Below are positions 43,481 through 52,874 of a DNA stretch of 64,000 nt, piece by piece; position 1 is the first letter of the stretch; each line of letters begins with the position of its first letter. Below the pieces are notes generated by a model, which made no database searches, had not been told where the DNA came from, and saw only the letters and a list, made by a program, of their open reading frames with translations. The stretch covers positions 622,433 to 686,432 of the forward strand of contig NZ_JAUYGV010000008.1 of NCBI RefSeq assembly GCF_030690345.1, given 5' to 3'. The stretch comes from Rheinheimera sp. (GTDB taxonomy: Bacteria > Pseudomonadota > Gammaproteobacteria > Enterobacterales > Alteromonadaceae). The position numbers were made by a program, and so were the translations under genes.

Positions 43481-44506
43481 TCAACCCAAGCCGAACTCGA
43501 CCAGGCTGCGGGTAATATTGGCTTGCGACATCACCACCGACACCGCACTTTTACTGCCGCCCTGCATACCAAGCTGCAGCTGTTCACTCAGCGCATTAAG
43601 CTCAGCATTGCTGCCCTGGCTTTGCTGAATGGCCGCCAACTGGGCCTGCAATGCTGCGCGTTGTGCCTGCACCTTTGCCAGCGCATCTTTTAATTGCTGC
43701 TGCGCCTGCTGAATTTGTTGCTGATACGCCTGCACATTGTCGGCAGTTGCCGCCGCTTTACCTAACTGCGCTAAGCTGCTGTCGGCCGGTTGTAATTTTA
43801 CACTGACCGGATTACCGGCCGCGACACGCACGCCCTGGCCGGTGATAAGCCAGGGTTCCTGCAGCTTACGGGCGTCGCGCGCTTCGGCAGAGAAATACAG
43901 CTGTTGCTGCTGGTTTATCCCTACGCTGATTTGCTGGCGGCTGAATGCCTGTTGCATCGTATGCAGGTTTTGCTCCGCCGTTTGGCCGGCTTCCAGCACT
44001 AAGCTTACCGCACCACCGCTTCTGCCCAGCAGTATTTGTACCTGCTCGGTTTGGCGCCGTTCTGTCAATAAATCAATGCTGTGGCTTAAGCTGGCTTTTA
44101 CCGGCGCAGGGCCAGGCCCGGTCAGGGCTAAATCGGCGTTTATACCGGCGGCGGGCTTTTGCAGCTTTTGTTCCAGCTGTTGCAGTTGTTGCTGTGCCGT
44201 CTGCTGTTGCTCGGCCGACAATTTACTGTACGCCGGCGAGTTAAGTTGGCGTTTTAAATTTTCCAGTGCCTGGTAAGCCTGGCGAATGCTGCGCTCGGTT
44301 TGGTCGGTTTGGCTTAGCTGTTTGCTGACATCCGCCGCCTGTGCCCATTTGCTTAATACCTGAATTTGCCGCGCCTGGCGTGACACCGGTACTTTACGAC
44401 CATTATCATCAGCGCTGACTGCTTTGATCACGGCAGCACGGTCTGTTGCACTTAGCGGGCTGAGTGCACTGGTAGTGACCTTATCGAGCGTAGCGGATAC
44501 CTGCAT
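43481..44506 (-). CDS. Uncharacterised flagellar-locus protein with coiled coils
   Basis: A 341-residue protein of unknown family encoded between flgL and maf, 13 bases after the flgL stop and four before maf. It has no signal peptide. Two Gln/Leu-rich coiled coils (about 75-120 and 255-305) flank a beta-rich centre (TEQVQILLGRSGGAVSLVLEAG, VGINQQQQLYFSAEA). The last 20 residues (VVMSQANITRSLVEFGLG) are amphipathic and resemble the polymerising tails of flagellar axial proteins. It could be an exported filament-junction or filament-associated protein, or a Maf partner; both are inference. Confidence 0.6.
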   Translation of the reverse strand: MQVSATLDKVTTSALSPLSATDRAAVIKAVSADDNGRKVPVSRQARQIQVLSKWAQAADVSKQLSQTDQTERSIRQAYQALENLKRQLNSPAYSKLSAEQQQTAQQQLQQLEQKLQKPAAGINADLALTGPGPAPVKASLSHSIDLLTERRQTEQVQILLGRSGGAVSLVLEAGQTAEQNLHTMQQAFSRQQISVGINQQQQLYFSAEARDARKLQEPWLITGQGVRVAAGNPVSVKLQPADSSLAQLGKAAATADNVQAYQQQIQQAQQQLKDALAKVQAQRAALQAQLAAIQQSQGSNAELNALSEQLQLGMQGGSKSAVSVVMSQANITRSLVEFGLG

Positions 44507-44519
44507 AGCCTTACCTTAT

Positions 44520-45422
44520 TCAGACGTAGGAAAACAGCGTCATTTTAGTCACGCTGGAATACACTTTCAGAGACGACTCGTATGCCGCCATCGCCTGGTT
44601 CATTTGCACATAAGCTTCCGGGTAATCAACTTCTTTAATGTCGTCGCGCAGCGTTTCGGTAAACAGCGCAATATCATCGTTACCCAGTTCCATTTCGTCC
44701 AGCGACGCCAATGTGCCACCAATGCGGGTAATTTCGCCGCTTATGGTGCCAAGAAAGGTGCTGATATGGTTCAACATATCGCGCGACTCATTGCCGACAC
44801 CGGCGGCCGGTGCGGTGGAAATCAGATCGAGGTAGGTTTGCATTTCATTTAAAAAATTCACCCCGGGGTCCAGCTCACTGCCAACAATATTCGCCGGCAC
44901 ACTGGAATTGTCCGATACGGCCACATCGCGCACGCGGTCATCACCGTTGTATTGAAACACCCCGGCGCCATCGCGTTCAAACGGCATTACGTCGGTTAAG
45001 CTGCCGGAAAAATAATAGTTATCGTTGCCGTCTTTCGCATTTAACAGGTCCACGATGGCCGGAAACAGCACCGACAATTCCTGGCTAAAGGCTTCCAGCT
45101 CTGCCTGGCCCATAGAACCATCGGCAGCGGTAGTAACTATTTCCTGTACCGAGTTCAGTGTATTTACAATGCTGCTAAGCTGGGTTTCCTGCTGGCCCAA
45201 ATTAAAGTGCACCGCATCCATATTCTTTTTGTACTGCTCCAGCTTGGTCAACTCGCTGTTCAGTGTCAGCAACATTACCGAGCCCAGCGGATCATCCGAC
45301 GGCTTTTGAATGCGCTGGTTGGTGGCCAGCTGGGTAGAGAGTTTGCTGTACTCCGCAGTAGACTGCTGAATATTGCGAATAGTGGTTAAATGATACTGAT
45401 TGCTGCTAACGCGCATGGCCAC
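44520..45422 (-). CDS. flgL: FlgL, hook-filament junction protein (lateral)
   Basis: A 300-residue flagellin-like axial protein. The N terminus MRVSSNQYHLTTIRNIQQSTAEYSKLSTQLATNQRIQKPSDDP is diagnostic, and the C terminus (YVQMNQAMAAYESSLKVYSSVTKMTLFSYV) resembles flagellin D0. It connects FlgK to the filament. It follows flgK within five bases as the last typical gene of the flgBCDEFGHIJKL run. Confidence 0.95.
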   Translation of the reverse strand: MAMRVSSNQYHLTTIRNIQQSTAEYSKLSTQLATNQRIQKPSDDPLGSVMLLTLNSELTKLEQYKKNMDAVHFNLGQQETQLSSIVNTLNSVQEIVTTAADGSMGQAELEAFSQELSVLFPAIVDLLNAKDGNDNYYFSGSLTDVMPFERDGAGVFQYNGDDRVRDVAVSDNSSVPANIVGSELDPGVNFLNEMQTYLDLISTAPAAGVGNESRDMLNHISTFLGTISGEITRIGGTLASLDEMELGNDDIALFTETLRDDIKEVDYPEAYVQMNQAMAAYESSLKVYSSVTKMTLFSYV

Positions 45423-45426
45423 TACC

Positions 45427-46749
45427 TCAGAAGATATTAATCAGGGTTTTAAACAATTGATCGGCAGTGCTGATCACCCGGGCGTTAGCGTCATACAACT
45501 GCTGATAATACATCAGGTTAGCCGCTTCTTCGTCCAGGTTTACGCCACTTACGCTATCGCGTGCGGCTACGGCATCGTTGTTCAGCACCTGTGCTGTTTT
45601 AACGCTGCTTTGCACTTGCTTGCTTTGAATGGCCAGGTCGCCGATTAGGGTATCGTAGCCGGCCGTACCACCGTTAAGTGACGCCACCAGGTTCGCTATG
45701 TTGCCGTTGTCACCACGGCCACCGGTCGGGTTACCAAAACCGTCATTACCGATAAAGGCCAGGTCATCCGGTTGCAGCGCAGGGTTAACGCTGATGGTGC
45801 CCAGTACGTCGGCAGGGTTGTACTGAAACAGTGGCTCGCCGGGCAAGCCGTTTAAATCAAAGCCCTCTGACAAGGCCGTATTGACCGAGTCGGCAATATT
45901 AGTGACGATTTGTTCCAATTCCAGTTTAGCCGGCTGCAACACATTAACATCGACATTCAGTAAGCCACCAATGCGGCCGCCGACAGATTCATTTAACGGA
46001 AAAGTCTGGCCGTTAAAGTTCACCTCTACCGTGGTGCCGGTAACCGTTGCCGCAGCGGCTTTGGATCCCACCACCAGCGGCGCACCGTTTTTGCTGCTGA
46101 TATTAATATTACCATCACCCGGATCAACAATGTCGACGCCCATATAAGCGGATAATTCCGTTACCAGCACTTCGCGCGCATCCGACAGTTCAGAGGTAGG
46201 CTGGCCCAGCGCCTGTGCCTTGCTGATTTTGCTGTTCAGTTCAGCTATCTGTTCAAACAACGAACTGCTGTTATCTGCCAGGTTACTTAATTCTTTGCCC
46301 AGCTTATCCTGTTGATCGGATAAGGCGCCGTTGATTTGCGATAAGTCCTGCACCAACGCCTGTGCCGATGACAACACCTGCTGACGGTAGGCATTGGAAT
46401 CAGGCGCTGACATGGCAGCATTAAAGGCCGCGCTGATATCGGCCACGGCATCATTCAGGTTCAGTGATTCAGTACCGAGAATTTGTTCCAGATAGCCAAG
46501 GTAACTTTGAAAACCGTCGTAGAAGCCAACATCTGAGCCGGTACGCCAAATATCATCGTTTAAAAAGTCATTAACGATGCGATCTACCTTGGTTACTTTA
46601 ACGCCGTTTAAACTGCCGCCGGCAGTTTCCAGGTACACCGTCTGGCGGCTGTAACCTTTTACCGCAGCATTAGCTACGTTCTGGCCTACCACATTCAGCG
46701 CATTGTTGGCAGCATTAAGCCCCGACACACCGTTTAAAAGCATACTCAT
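45427..46749 (-). CDS. flgK: FlgK, hook-filament junction protein 1 (lateral)
   Basis: A 440-residue axial protein, shorter than E. coli FlgK (547), as usual for lateral systems. N terminus GVSGLNAANNALNVVGQNVANAAVKGYSRQTV and C terminus VSGVNLDEEAANLMYYQQLYDANARVISTADQLFKTLINIF are the conserved rod/hook-type ends. It sits between hook and FlgL. It overlaps the flgJ stop by four bases. Confidence 0.96.
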   Translation of the reverse strand: MSMLLNGVSGLNAANNALNVVGQNVANAAVKGYSRQTVYLETAGGSLNGVKVTKVDRIVNDFLNDDIWRTGSDVGFYDGFQSYLGYLEQILGTESLNLNDAVADISAAFNAAMSAPDSNAYRQQVLSSAQALVQDLSQINGALSDQQDKLGKELSNLADNSSSLFEQIAELNSKISKAQALGQPTSELSDAREVLVTELSAYMGVDIVDPGDGNINISSKNGAPLVVGSKAAAATVTGTTVEVNFNGQTFPLNESVGGRIGGLLNVDVNVLQPAKLELEQIVTNIADSVNTALSEGFDLNGLPGEPLFQYNPADVLGTISVNPALQPDDLAFIGNDGFGNPTGGRGDNGNIANLVASLNGGTAGYDTLIGDLAIQSKQVQSSVKTAQVLNNDAVAARDSVSGVNLDEEAANLMYYQQLYDANARVISTADQLFKTLINIF

Positions 46750-47237
46750 AAGCTGGATTTCCCACCGTTTTCAACCGGCCACAATGGCTGGTTAAACGCG
46801 CTGTTGTTGTATTCCGGCACCGCTGGCGTCAGCGCCCCCTTATCGGGTAAAGCGACGGCGTCGGCCAGCTGCTTGAATTTATTTTCCGTTTGCGCCAGGC
46901 CATCACCTAACTGGCGCACTATGGCTTCGGCCAGACCCAGTTGCTGATTGGCCGCTAAGGATTGCGCCAGTTGAGCGTCGTGCATATCGCGAAAGGTGCC
47001 CGCCTCTTTGCTGCTGAACATGCCGTTTTCACCGGCCATCGCCTCGGTACCGGCGTGCATGTTTTTTAATACCAGTTGCAAAAATATCGCTTCAAACTGT
47101 TCAGCTGCTTTGCTTAACCGCTCTGCCGGTGCCTGATTTGCCGCGATATTGCCGGCGGCGCGCGGGTCTATAGCCAGCCCTGCGCCGGATAAAGCCTGGT
47201 TGGTTGAAAAGTGGCCGGACAATGAGGTAATAGTCAT
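46746..47237 (-). CDS. flgJ: FlgJ, rod-cap protein without muramidase domain (lateral)
   Basis: A 163-residue protein corresponding to the FlgJ N-terminal rod-binding domain (EAIFLQLVLKNMHAGTEAMAGENGMFSSKEAGTFRDMHDAQLAQSLA). The C-terminal peptidoglycan hydrolase domain of enteric FlgJ (about 313 residues in total) is absent. A separate lytic enzyme must open the wall for the rod; none is obvious in the cluster. It starts directly after flgI. Confidence 0.93.
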   Translation of the reverse strand: MTITSLSGHFSTNQALSGAGLAIDPRAAGNIAANQAPAERLSKAAEQFEAIFLQLVLKNMHAGTEAMAGENGMFSSKEAGTFRDMHDAQLAQSLAANQQLGLAEAIVRQLGDGLAQTENKFKQLADAVALPDKGALTPAVPEYNNSAFNQPLWPVENGGKSSL

Positions 47238-48326
47238 TCAGATCACCAGTAAATCAGCATCCAGTGCACCGGCGTTATCCAGCGCAATCAGGATTGACAT
47301 CAGTTCTGCCGGGGTTGCCCCCAACGCATTAATCGCCTGTACTATGGCATCCAGCGAGCTGCCTTCCGGCCACAACATCATATTGGCCGTGCGCTCCTGC
47401 ACATCGACACCGCTGTTTTGCAGCGGCGTAGTAGTGCCGTTAGAAAAGGGTAACGGCTGGCTTACGCCCTGCTGCTCGGTAATGGTAATGGTTAAGCTGC
47501 CGTGACTTACCGCGGCACGTTTTACCCGCACTATGTCGTTCATCACCACAGTGCCGGTGCGGCTGTTAAACACTACCCGCGGCCGCTGGCTGCCTTCTGT
47601 CACTTCTATATCCTGTAACAGCGACATAAAAGTAATGCGGCTGTTGGCATCCTGCGGCGCGCTCAGCACCAACTTGCCTTTATGCTCGGCGCGGGCCACA
47701 TCGGGGCCAAATACCGCATTCACAGCAGTAACTACATTGCGTGCGGTTTGATAATTCGGTTGTTTTAAGTTCAGTACCACTTCGTGTGGCTGATGAAACT
47801 GTGGTATGGCGCGCTCCACAATAGCGCCGGACGGAATAATACCGGCGGTTGGCACGTTAACGGTAACGGAAGAACCATTCTGGCCGCTGGCATTTAAGCC
47901 ACCCACCACCAGGTTGCCCTGGGCCAGCGCGTACACTTTACCGTCTACGCCACGCAGCGGGGTCAGCATTAAGCTGCCGCCATGCAGGCTTTTGGCATCG
48001 CCCAGCGACATAATAGTCACATCCAGCACCTGACCCGGGCTGGCGTTAGCCGGTAAGGTGGCGGTAACGGCAACGGCGGCAACGTTTTTTGATTTTGGCA
48101 GGCTGTTTTCATCCAGCTGCACACCAAACTGCTTCAGCATATTGTTCAGCGACTGGGCGGCAAATTTAATTTGCGCCTTATCGCCGGAACCGGGCAAACC
48201 CACTACCAGGCCATAACCCACCAGTTGGTTGTCGCGCACGCCCTGAATATCAACTAAATCCAGTAGCGGCCTGGCCTGCAGCGCCAGCGGCAACAATAAC
48301 ACCAGCGCACTTATAAAAGCTTTCAT
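47238..48326 (-). CDS. flgI: FlgI, P-ring protein (lateral)
   Basis: A 362-residue periplasmic protein with Sec signal (FISALVLLLPLALQARP) and the conserved start RPLLDLVDIQGVRDNQLVGYGLVVGLPGSGDK. The C-terminal NALGATPAELMSILIALDNAGALDADLLVI is typical. It forms the P-ring in the peptidoglycan layer and needs the chaperone FlgA, encoded at the far end of the flg block. Confidence 0.97.
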   Translation of the reverse strand: MKAFISALVLLLPLALQARPLLDLVDIQGVRDNQLVGYGLVVGLPGSGDKAQIKFAAQSLNNMLKQFGVQLDENSLPKSKNVAAVAVTATLPANASPGQVLDVTIMSLGDAKSLHGGSLMLTPLRGVDGKVYALAQGNLVVGGLNASGQNGSSVTVNVPTAGIIPSGAIVERAIPQFHQPHEVVLNLKQPNYQTARNVVTAVNAVFGPDVARAEHKGKLVLSAPQDANSRITFMSLLQDIEVTEGSQRPRVVFNSRTGTVVMNDIVRVKRAAVSHGSLTITITEQQGVSQPLPFSNGTTTPLQNSGVDVQERTANMMLWPEGSSLDAIVQAINALGATPAELMSILIALDNAGALDADLLVI

Positions 48327-48341
48327 AACACCTCAGCTGCG

Positions 48342-49019
48342 TTAAAACGGGTTCAGGAAGCGGTTAAATAACCGCGTAAACCAACCGGGCTGGCTGGCAT
48401 TGGCTAAATCGCCTTTGCCGGAGTAGCTGATCCGCGCATCGGCAATGCGCTGTGACGATACGCGGTTGGTCACATCGATATCTTCCGGCCGCACCAAGCC
48501 CTGCAGGCGGATATATTCGTCGCCCTGGTTTAACTTAATCCACTTTTCGCCGCGAATAGCCAGAGCACCGTTAGCCAGTACATCGGTTACCCGCACGGTA
48601 ATAGAGCCGCGTAAAAAGTTCTGCTGGCTGGCGGCACTTTCGCCGTCAAACTGTGAGCGCGAGTTCAGCTCCATCGCCAGTTCCGCCACATTTAAGTTAC
48701 CCACCAGCGGCACACCAACATTAATGCCGGTATTTTTGTCGATACTGCTGTCGGCACTTTTGCTCGACTGGGTGCGCTCGTTCAGCTCTACAGTAAGAAT
48801 GTCGCCGACGCGATAAGCACGCTTATCTTCGTACAAGGTGAACATATAGCGGTCGTTGTACAGGCTGCCTTGCTGTTGTGATGGCAAGGCCTCTTCGGTG
48901 CTGCGCTCTGCCACCACCTGCTCCCAGTCTGCCTGATGTACCGGCTCCGGCTGGCTGGCGCAACCGCTCAGCACGACAATACTCAACAGCGTACACAACA
49001 GTAAGTAAAGGCTTTTCAT
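48342..49019 (-). CDS. flgH: FlgH, L-ring lipoprotein (lateral)
   Basis: A 225-residue lipoprotein from the ATG at 49017-49019, just after the flgG stop; it gives a lipobox VVLSGC (Cys20). An upstream start would lie inside flgG. Conserved motifs: NDRYMFTLYEDKRAYRVGDILTVELNERTQSSKSA and the C-terminal ADARISYSGKGDLANASQPGWFTRLFNRFLNPF. It forms the L-ring bushing in the outer membrane. Confidence 0.95.
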   Translation of the reverse strand: MKSLYLLLCTLLSIVVLSGCASQPEPVHQADWEQVVAERSTEEALPSQQQGSLYNDRYMFTLYEDKRAYRVGDILTVELNERTQSSKSADSSIDKNTGINVGVPLVGNLNVAELAMELNSRSQFDGESAASQQNFLRGSITVRVTDVLANGALAIRGEKWIKLNQGDEYIRLQGLVRPEDIDVTNRVSSQRIADARISYSGKGDLANASQPGWFTRLFNRFLNPF

Positions 49020-49023
49020 TGGC

Positions 49024-49803
49024 TTACAGGCTCTGATTAATAAAGCGCAGCATTTCATCGGCTGCCGACACCACTTTGGCGTTCATTTCGTAGGCACGTT
49101 GCACCGCTATCATGCTGACCATTTCATCCACTACGCTGACGTTGGAGCCTTCAATAGCACCTTGTTGCAAGGCCCCCAGCGCATCCTCACCCGGTATGCC
49201 CTCTATCGCTTCGCCGGAAGCCGCCGTGGCGCGGAATAAGTTACCGCCCAGCGCTTCTAACCCGGCCGGATTAACAAAGTTCACCGTTAAAATCTGCCCC
49301 AGTTCTACCTGCTCGCCTTCCACCACCGCCGTAACAATACCGTCGCGGCCAATGGTCACGCTCATGGCGTTTTCCGGGATAGCAATATTCTGCAACAGCG
49401 GTAAGCCATTGGCATTCACCATTAACGACTCGGCATTAGGCTGAAACTGGCCGTTACGGCTGTACAGAATTTCGCCGTCCGGGTTTTCAATCTGGAAGAA
49501 GCCCTGACCGGTAATGGCGATATCCAGCGGATTAGCGCTGGTTTCATAGTTACCTTCGGTAAAGATTTTCTGCGTACCGTTTATCCGCACCCCGGTACCC
49601 ACCTGAATACCTGAGGGTACCTGGTTCAGCTCATCGGCCTGGGCGCCGGGCTGGCGCTGCACCTGATAGAACAAATCTTCAAATACCACGCGGTCTCTCT
49701 TAAAACCGGCGGTACTTACGTTGGCGAGGTTGTTGGAGATAGTGGTCATGCGCATATCTTGCGCGGCTAACCCGGTTTTGCTGACCCATAAGGCTGAATT
49801 CAT
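49024..49803 (-). CDS. flgG: FlgG, distal rod protein (lateral)
   Basis: A 259-residue axial protein, the family's standard length. Conserved N terminus (SALWVSKTGLAAQDMRMTTISNNLANVSTAGFKRDRVVFEDL) and C terminus (EGSNVSVVDEMVSMIAVQRAYEMNAKVVSAADEML). It forms the distal rod that passes the P- and L-rings. Confidence 0.97.
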   Translation of the reverse strand: MNSALWVSKTGLAAQDMRMTTISNNLANVSTAGFKRDRVVFEDLFYQVQRQPGAQADELNQVPSGIQVGTGVRINGTQKIFTEGNYETSANPLDIAITGQGFFQIENPDGEILYSRNGQFQPNAESLMVNANGLPLLQNIAIPENAMSVTIGRDGIVTAVVEGEQVELGQILTVNFVNPAGLEALGGNLFRATAASGEAIEGIPGEDALGALQQGAIEGSNVSVVDEMVSMIAVQRAYEMNAKVVSAADEMLRFINQSL

Positions 49804-49816
49804 TGTGCTGCTCCTG

Positions 49817-50551
49817 TTAGCTGTTGCCGCTAATTAATTTATTACCGGCTGTTGCCAGCTCGTCGGCGGTTTTCATCATGCGGATATTCATTTCAAACTG
49901 ACGGCTTATCGTCATGGTGCTGACCATTTCTTCCACCGCATTGACGTTAGAGCCTTCCAGCGCCCCGGTACGCAGCGTAATGTTCAGATCCGCCGCCAGT
50001 TGTTCCTGCTGCTGTGGCCGCAGTAAACCGTCGAGGCCTTTGGTTAAGGTGTCATCACCGACGCTGACCAGTTTCAGCCGGCCTTCCTGCTCTATTACGC
50101 CGCCGCCTACCGGCAGCAGGTTAATAGTGCCGTCGGCGCCAATATCGATATCACCGAATTCCGGCAACACGATGTCGCCTTGCTCACCCTGCACGGCATA
50201 GCCGTTCAGCATTAAGCGGCCGTCAGCGTCGACATGCAGGTTACCGGCGCGGGTATAGGCTTCATTGCCATCGGCGTCGGCCACGGCTAAAAAACCGCCT
50301 TCGCTCAGCACTATGTCCAGGTCACGGCCGGTTTGTTGCACCGGGCCTTCGCTCAGGCTGGTAAACACCGGCATTAACTGCGCCTGATAGCGGGTGCGAA
50401 AGCCGTCACCGGCAATCATCATCGCCTGCGCCTGCTCAATATCGGCTTTAAAGCCCGGCGTATTAACGTTGGCCAGGTTGTTAGCACTTACCCGCAGCGC
50501 GGTTTGATTTAACTCAGCGCCGGATACAGCGGTATAAATTAAGCGTTCCAT
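49817..50551 (-). CDS. flgF: FlgF, proximal rod protein (lateral)
   Basis: A 244-residue rod protein with the shared N-terminal pattern (LIYTAVSGAELNQTALRVSANNLANVNTPGFKADIEQAQAM) and C-terminal EGSNVNAVEEMVSTMTISRQFEMNIRMMKTADELA. Placed between flgE and flgG in the canonical order; 13 bases before flgG. Confidence 0.96.
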   Translation of the reverse strand: MERLIYTAVSGAELNQTALRVSANNLANVNTPGFKADIEQAQAMMIAGDGFRTRYQAQLMPVFTSLSEGPVQQTGRDLDIVLSEGGFLAVADADGNEAYTRAGNLHVDADGRLMLNGYAVQGEQGDIVLPEFGDIDIGADGTINLLPVGGGVIEQEGRLKLVSVGDDTLTKGLDGLLRPQQQEQLAADLNITLRTGALEGSNVNAVEEMVSTMTISRQFEMNIRMMKTADELATAGNKLISGNS

Positions 50552-50562
50552 AATGCGTTACC

Positions 50563-51759
50563 TTAGGTGGCGCTAAACAGAATTTGCATCATTTCATCAG
50601 CACTACTGATGGTTTTGGCATTGGCCTGGTAGTTTTGCTGAAACGCCATTAAATCCACCAACTGTTCACTGATATCGACGTTCGAGCCGGCATAGGCACC
50701 GGATAACAGCGCGCCAAAACTGCCGGCATCGGGCGTACCATATAAGGCGGCACCGGATTCATTAGTGGCATACCACACGGTTTTATTACCGGTTTCCAGG
50801 CCATTCACGTTGGCAAAGTTGGCCAGTACTACCTGGCCCTGTAACTTGGTTTCACCGTTGGTAAAGGTGGCAAACACTTCACCGGTTTCGGCTACTGCCA
50901 CCCCGGCAAACTCACCGGCGGTAAAGCCGTCAGCATCGTTTTCGTAAATATTAAAACCGCTGCCAAACTGAGTACTGTTAGTCAGGTTAACGCCAAAGTT
51001 CATTGGATCTGCGCCTGTGGTGGGGTTATAAGCCAGTGCAACAGTGGCCGGTGCGGCAGGGGCTATCAGCTCGCCGCTGCCGTCAAAGGTCAGGGTTGAT
51101 GGTGTGGCTAAGTCTGCGCCGTCAACAAAATAGTGTGTATCCCAGGTATTGGGACCGGTATGGACAAAATACTGGGTTAAGGTATGGCTGTTACCCAGCG
51201 AGTCGAATATTTCGCTCGACTGTGAATAGTTATAACTGTTGCCCACTGCAGGGTCGAACGCGGCCGCCGGCAGCACATCGCTGGCCGAGCTTAAGTTCAG
51301 TGAAAATGCTACCTCAGTAGAGGCTTCGGCCGGAATATTGGCGGCTTCAATTTTCAGATCGGTTAAAATACCCGGTACCAGGTTGCCATCAGCATCAATG
51401 CCGTAGCCCTGCAGGCGGTTACCGCTGGCGTTGATAATGTTTTGATCTTTATCCAGATCAAAGCGGCCGGCCTGGGTGTAAGCCATACGGCCGTTTTCCG
51501 ACACGACAAAAAAGCCTTTGCCGGTAATGGCTAAATCCAGCGCTGAGCCGGTGTTTACCACACCGCCTTCACGGGTAAAGTTCTCTTTAATGTCGCTAAC
51601 GTCAACGCCGCCGCGCTGGCCACCGTTATACACAGAGGCAAATTCTGCACTGCCGCTTTTAAAACCGGCGGTAGAGGAGTTAGCAATGTTATGGCTGGTA
51701 ACTTCCAGGGCTTTCTGCGTGGTTTTTAACCCACTTAAACCGATATTAAACATAGACAT
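50563..51759 (-). CDS. flgE: FlgE, hook protein (lateral)
   Basis: A 398-residue hook subunit, close to E. coli FlgE (402). N terminus MFNIGLSGLKTTQKALEVTSHNIANSSTAGFKS and C terminus AGSNVDISEQLVDLMAFQQNYQANAKTISSADEMMQILF are conserved. The middle (residues 150-330) is the variable hook surface region. Confidence 0.97.
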   Translation of the reverse strand: MSMFNIGLSGLKTTQKALEVTSHNIANSSTAGFKSGSAEFASVYNGGQRGGVDVSDIKENFTREGGVVNTGSALDLAITGKGFFVVSENGRMAYTQAGRFDLDKDQNIINASGNRLQGYGIDADGNLVPGILTDLKIEAANIPAEASTEVAFSLNLSSASDVLPAAAFDPAVGNSYNYSQSSEIFDSLGNSHTLTQYFVHTGPNTWDTHYFVDGADLATPSTLTFDGSGELIAPAAPATVALAYNPTTGADPMNFGVNLTNSTQFGSGFNIYENDADGFTAGEFAGVAVAETGEVFATFTNGETKLQGQVVLANFANVNGLETGNKTVWYATNESGAALYGTPDAGSFGALLSGAYAGSNVDISEQLVDLMAFQQNYQANAKTISSADEMMQILFSAT

Positions 51760-51771
51760 AAGACTGATTCC

Positions 51772-52443
51772 TTAACTGTTGCCGCCAAAGGCCAGCTGAT
51801 TGGTATCTAACAGAGCGTGGTTACCCAGGCCGTTGACTTGCAAAATAATGTCGTCTTTATTGCTGCCCACCGACACCCGCTCTACTTCACCGCTAAGCAA
51901 GGTGGTTAACGGCTGTGGCTTGCCGTTTATATTGGCGTCGGCCTGCACGTAATAACCGCCGGCATCCTGCTGCTCAAAGGCAAAGCGTAAAGTACCGATA
52001 CCGGTAAACGGCAGCTCTTGCTGCTGCATCAACTGGCCTTGGGCGTTATATAAACGCACGGTTACGCTTTGCGCTTCCACACCCAGGTTTACCGCGCCTT
52101 TCACTTCTGCCGCTTGCTCCAGCAAAATAGTGTCGGCGGCCACATCTACCTGTTGGCCAATTAATGCCGTGGCTTGCAGTGCTTGCTGGCTGGCTTGCAG
52201 TTCAAGATTTTTGCCGGAATCAATGCGCAGACTTTGCAGGCTTTCTACGTTGGCAAACTCGGCCAACTGGCTGACATACTGGGTGCCGTCCATCGGATCC
52301 AGCGGGTTTTGGTGGCTGATTTGCGCCACCAGCAAGTCTAAAAACATGGTAGATAAGCCTTCAGCGCCGGTGGCACCGTTTTTGGCTACTGCGTTGTCGT
52401 TGCTTGTATTAGTACCGGCACCCAGGCCGCTGATTGCACTCAC
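51772..52443 (-). CDS. flgD: FlgD, hook cap / scaffolding protein (lateral)
   Basis: A 223-residue protein with the FlgD N-terminal signature (FLDLLVAQISHQNPLDPMDGTQYVSQLAEFANVESLQSL, about 32-70) followed by the Tudor-like and FnIII-like domains. It caps the growing hook and is later replaced by FlgK. It is 12 bases upstream of flgE. Confidence 0.95.
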   Translation of the reverse strand: MSAISGLGAGTNTSNDNAVAKNGATGAEGLSTMFLDLLVAQISHQNPLDPMDGTQYVSQLAEFANVESLQSLRIDSGKNLELQASQQALQATALIGQQVDVAADTILLEQAAEVKGAVNLGVEAQSVTVRLYNAQGQLMQQQELPFTGIGTLRFAFEQQDAGGYYVQADANINGKPQPLTTLLSGEVERVSVGSNKDDIILQVNGLGNHALLDTNQLAFGGNS

Positions 52444-52455
52444 GCTCTAACTCCT

Positions 52456-52872
52456 TTACTGGCCAAGCCGCAGCACACTTTGCTGCATGCTGGATACCCG
52501 GCCCATAACTTCTACCGACGTTTGGTAACTGCGCGACGCGGACATCATGTCAGCCATCTCTTCGAGCACATTAACGTTGGAATAAAAAACATAACCATCT
52601 TGGTTAGCCAGCGGGTTATTTGGCTCAAAACGCTGCTCAACCGGCTTGTCGGACGACGTAACCCCCAGCATCTGTACTTCTGCCGATAAACTTTGTTGCT
52701 CGGCGGTTTGCTTATATAAGGCAGCAAACACCGGCTTTAAGGCGCGATAAGCGGTGGCTTCGGTTGGCGCAGCAGTGTTGGCATTGGCCAGATTCGACGC
52801 TATGGTATCCAGCCGCATCACTTGTGCGCGCATCGCGCTGCCGCTGACGTCGTAAATACTGTTAAATGACAT
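52456..52872 (-). CDS. flgC: FlgC, proximal rod protein (lateral)
   Basis: A 138-residue rod protein with the N-terminal motif (IYDVSGSAMRAQVMRLDTIASNLANANTAAPTEATAYRALKPVF) and the C-terminal SNVNVLEEMADMMSASRSYQTSVEVM. Coupled to flgB with a two-base gap. Confidence 0.96.
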   Translation of the reverse strand: MSFNSIYDVSGSAMRAQVMRLDTIASNLANANTAAPTEATAYRALKPVFAALYKQTAEQQSLSAEVQMLGVTSSDKPVEQRFEPNNPLANQDGYVFYSNVNVLEEMADMMSASRSYQTSVEVMGRVSSMQQSVLRLGQ

Positions 52873-52874
52873 CC

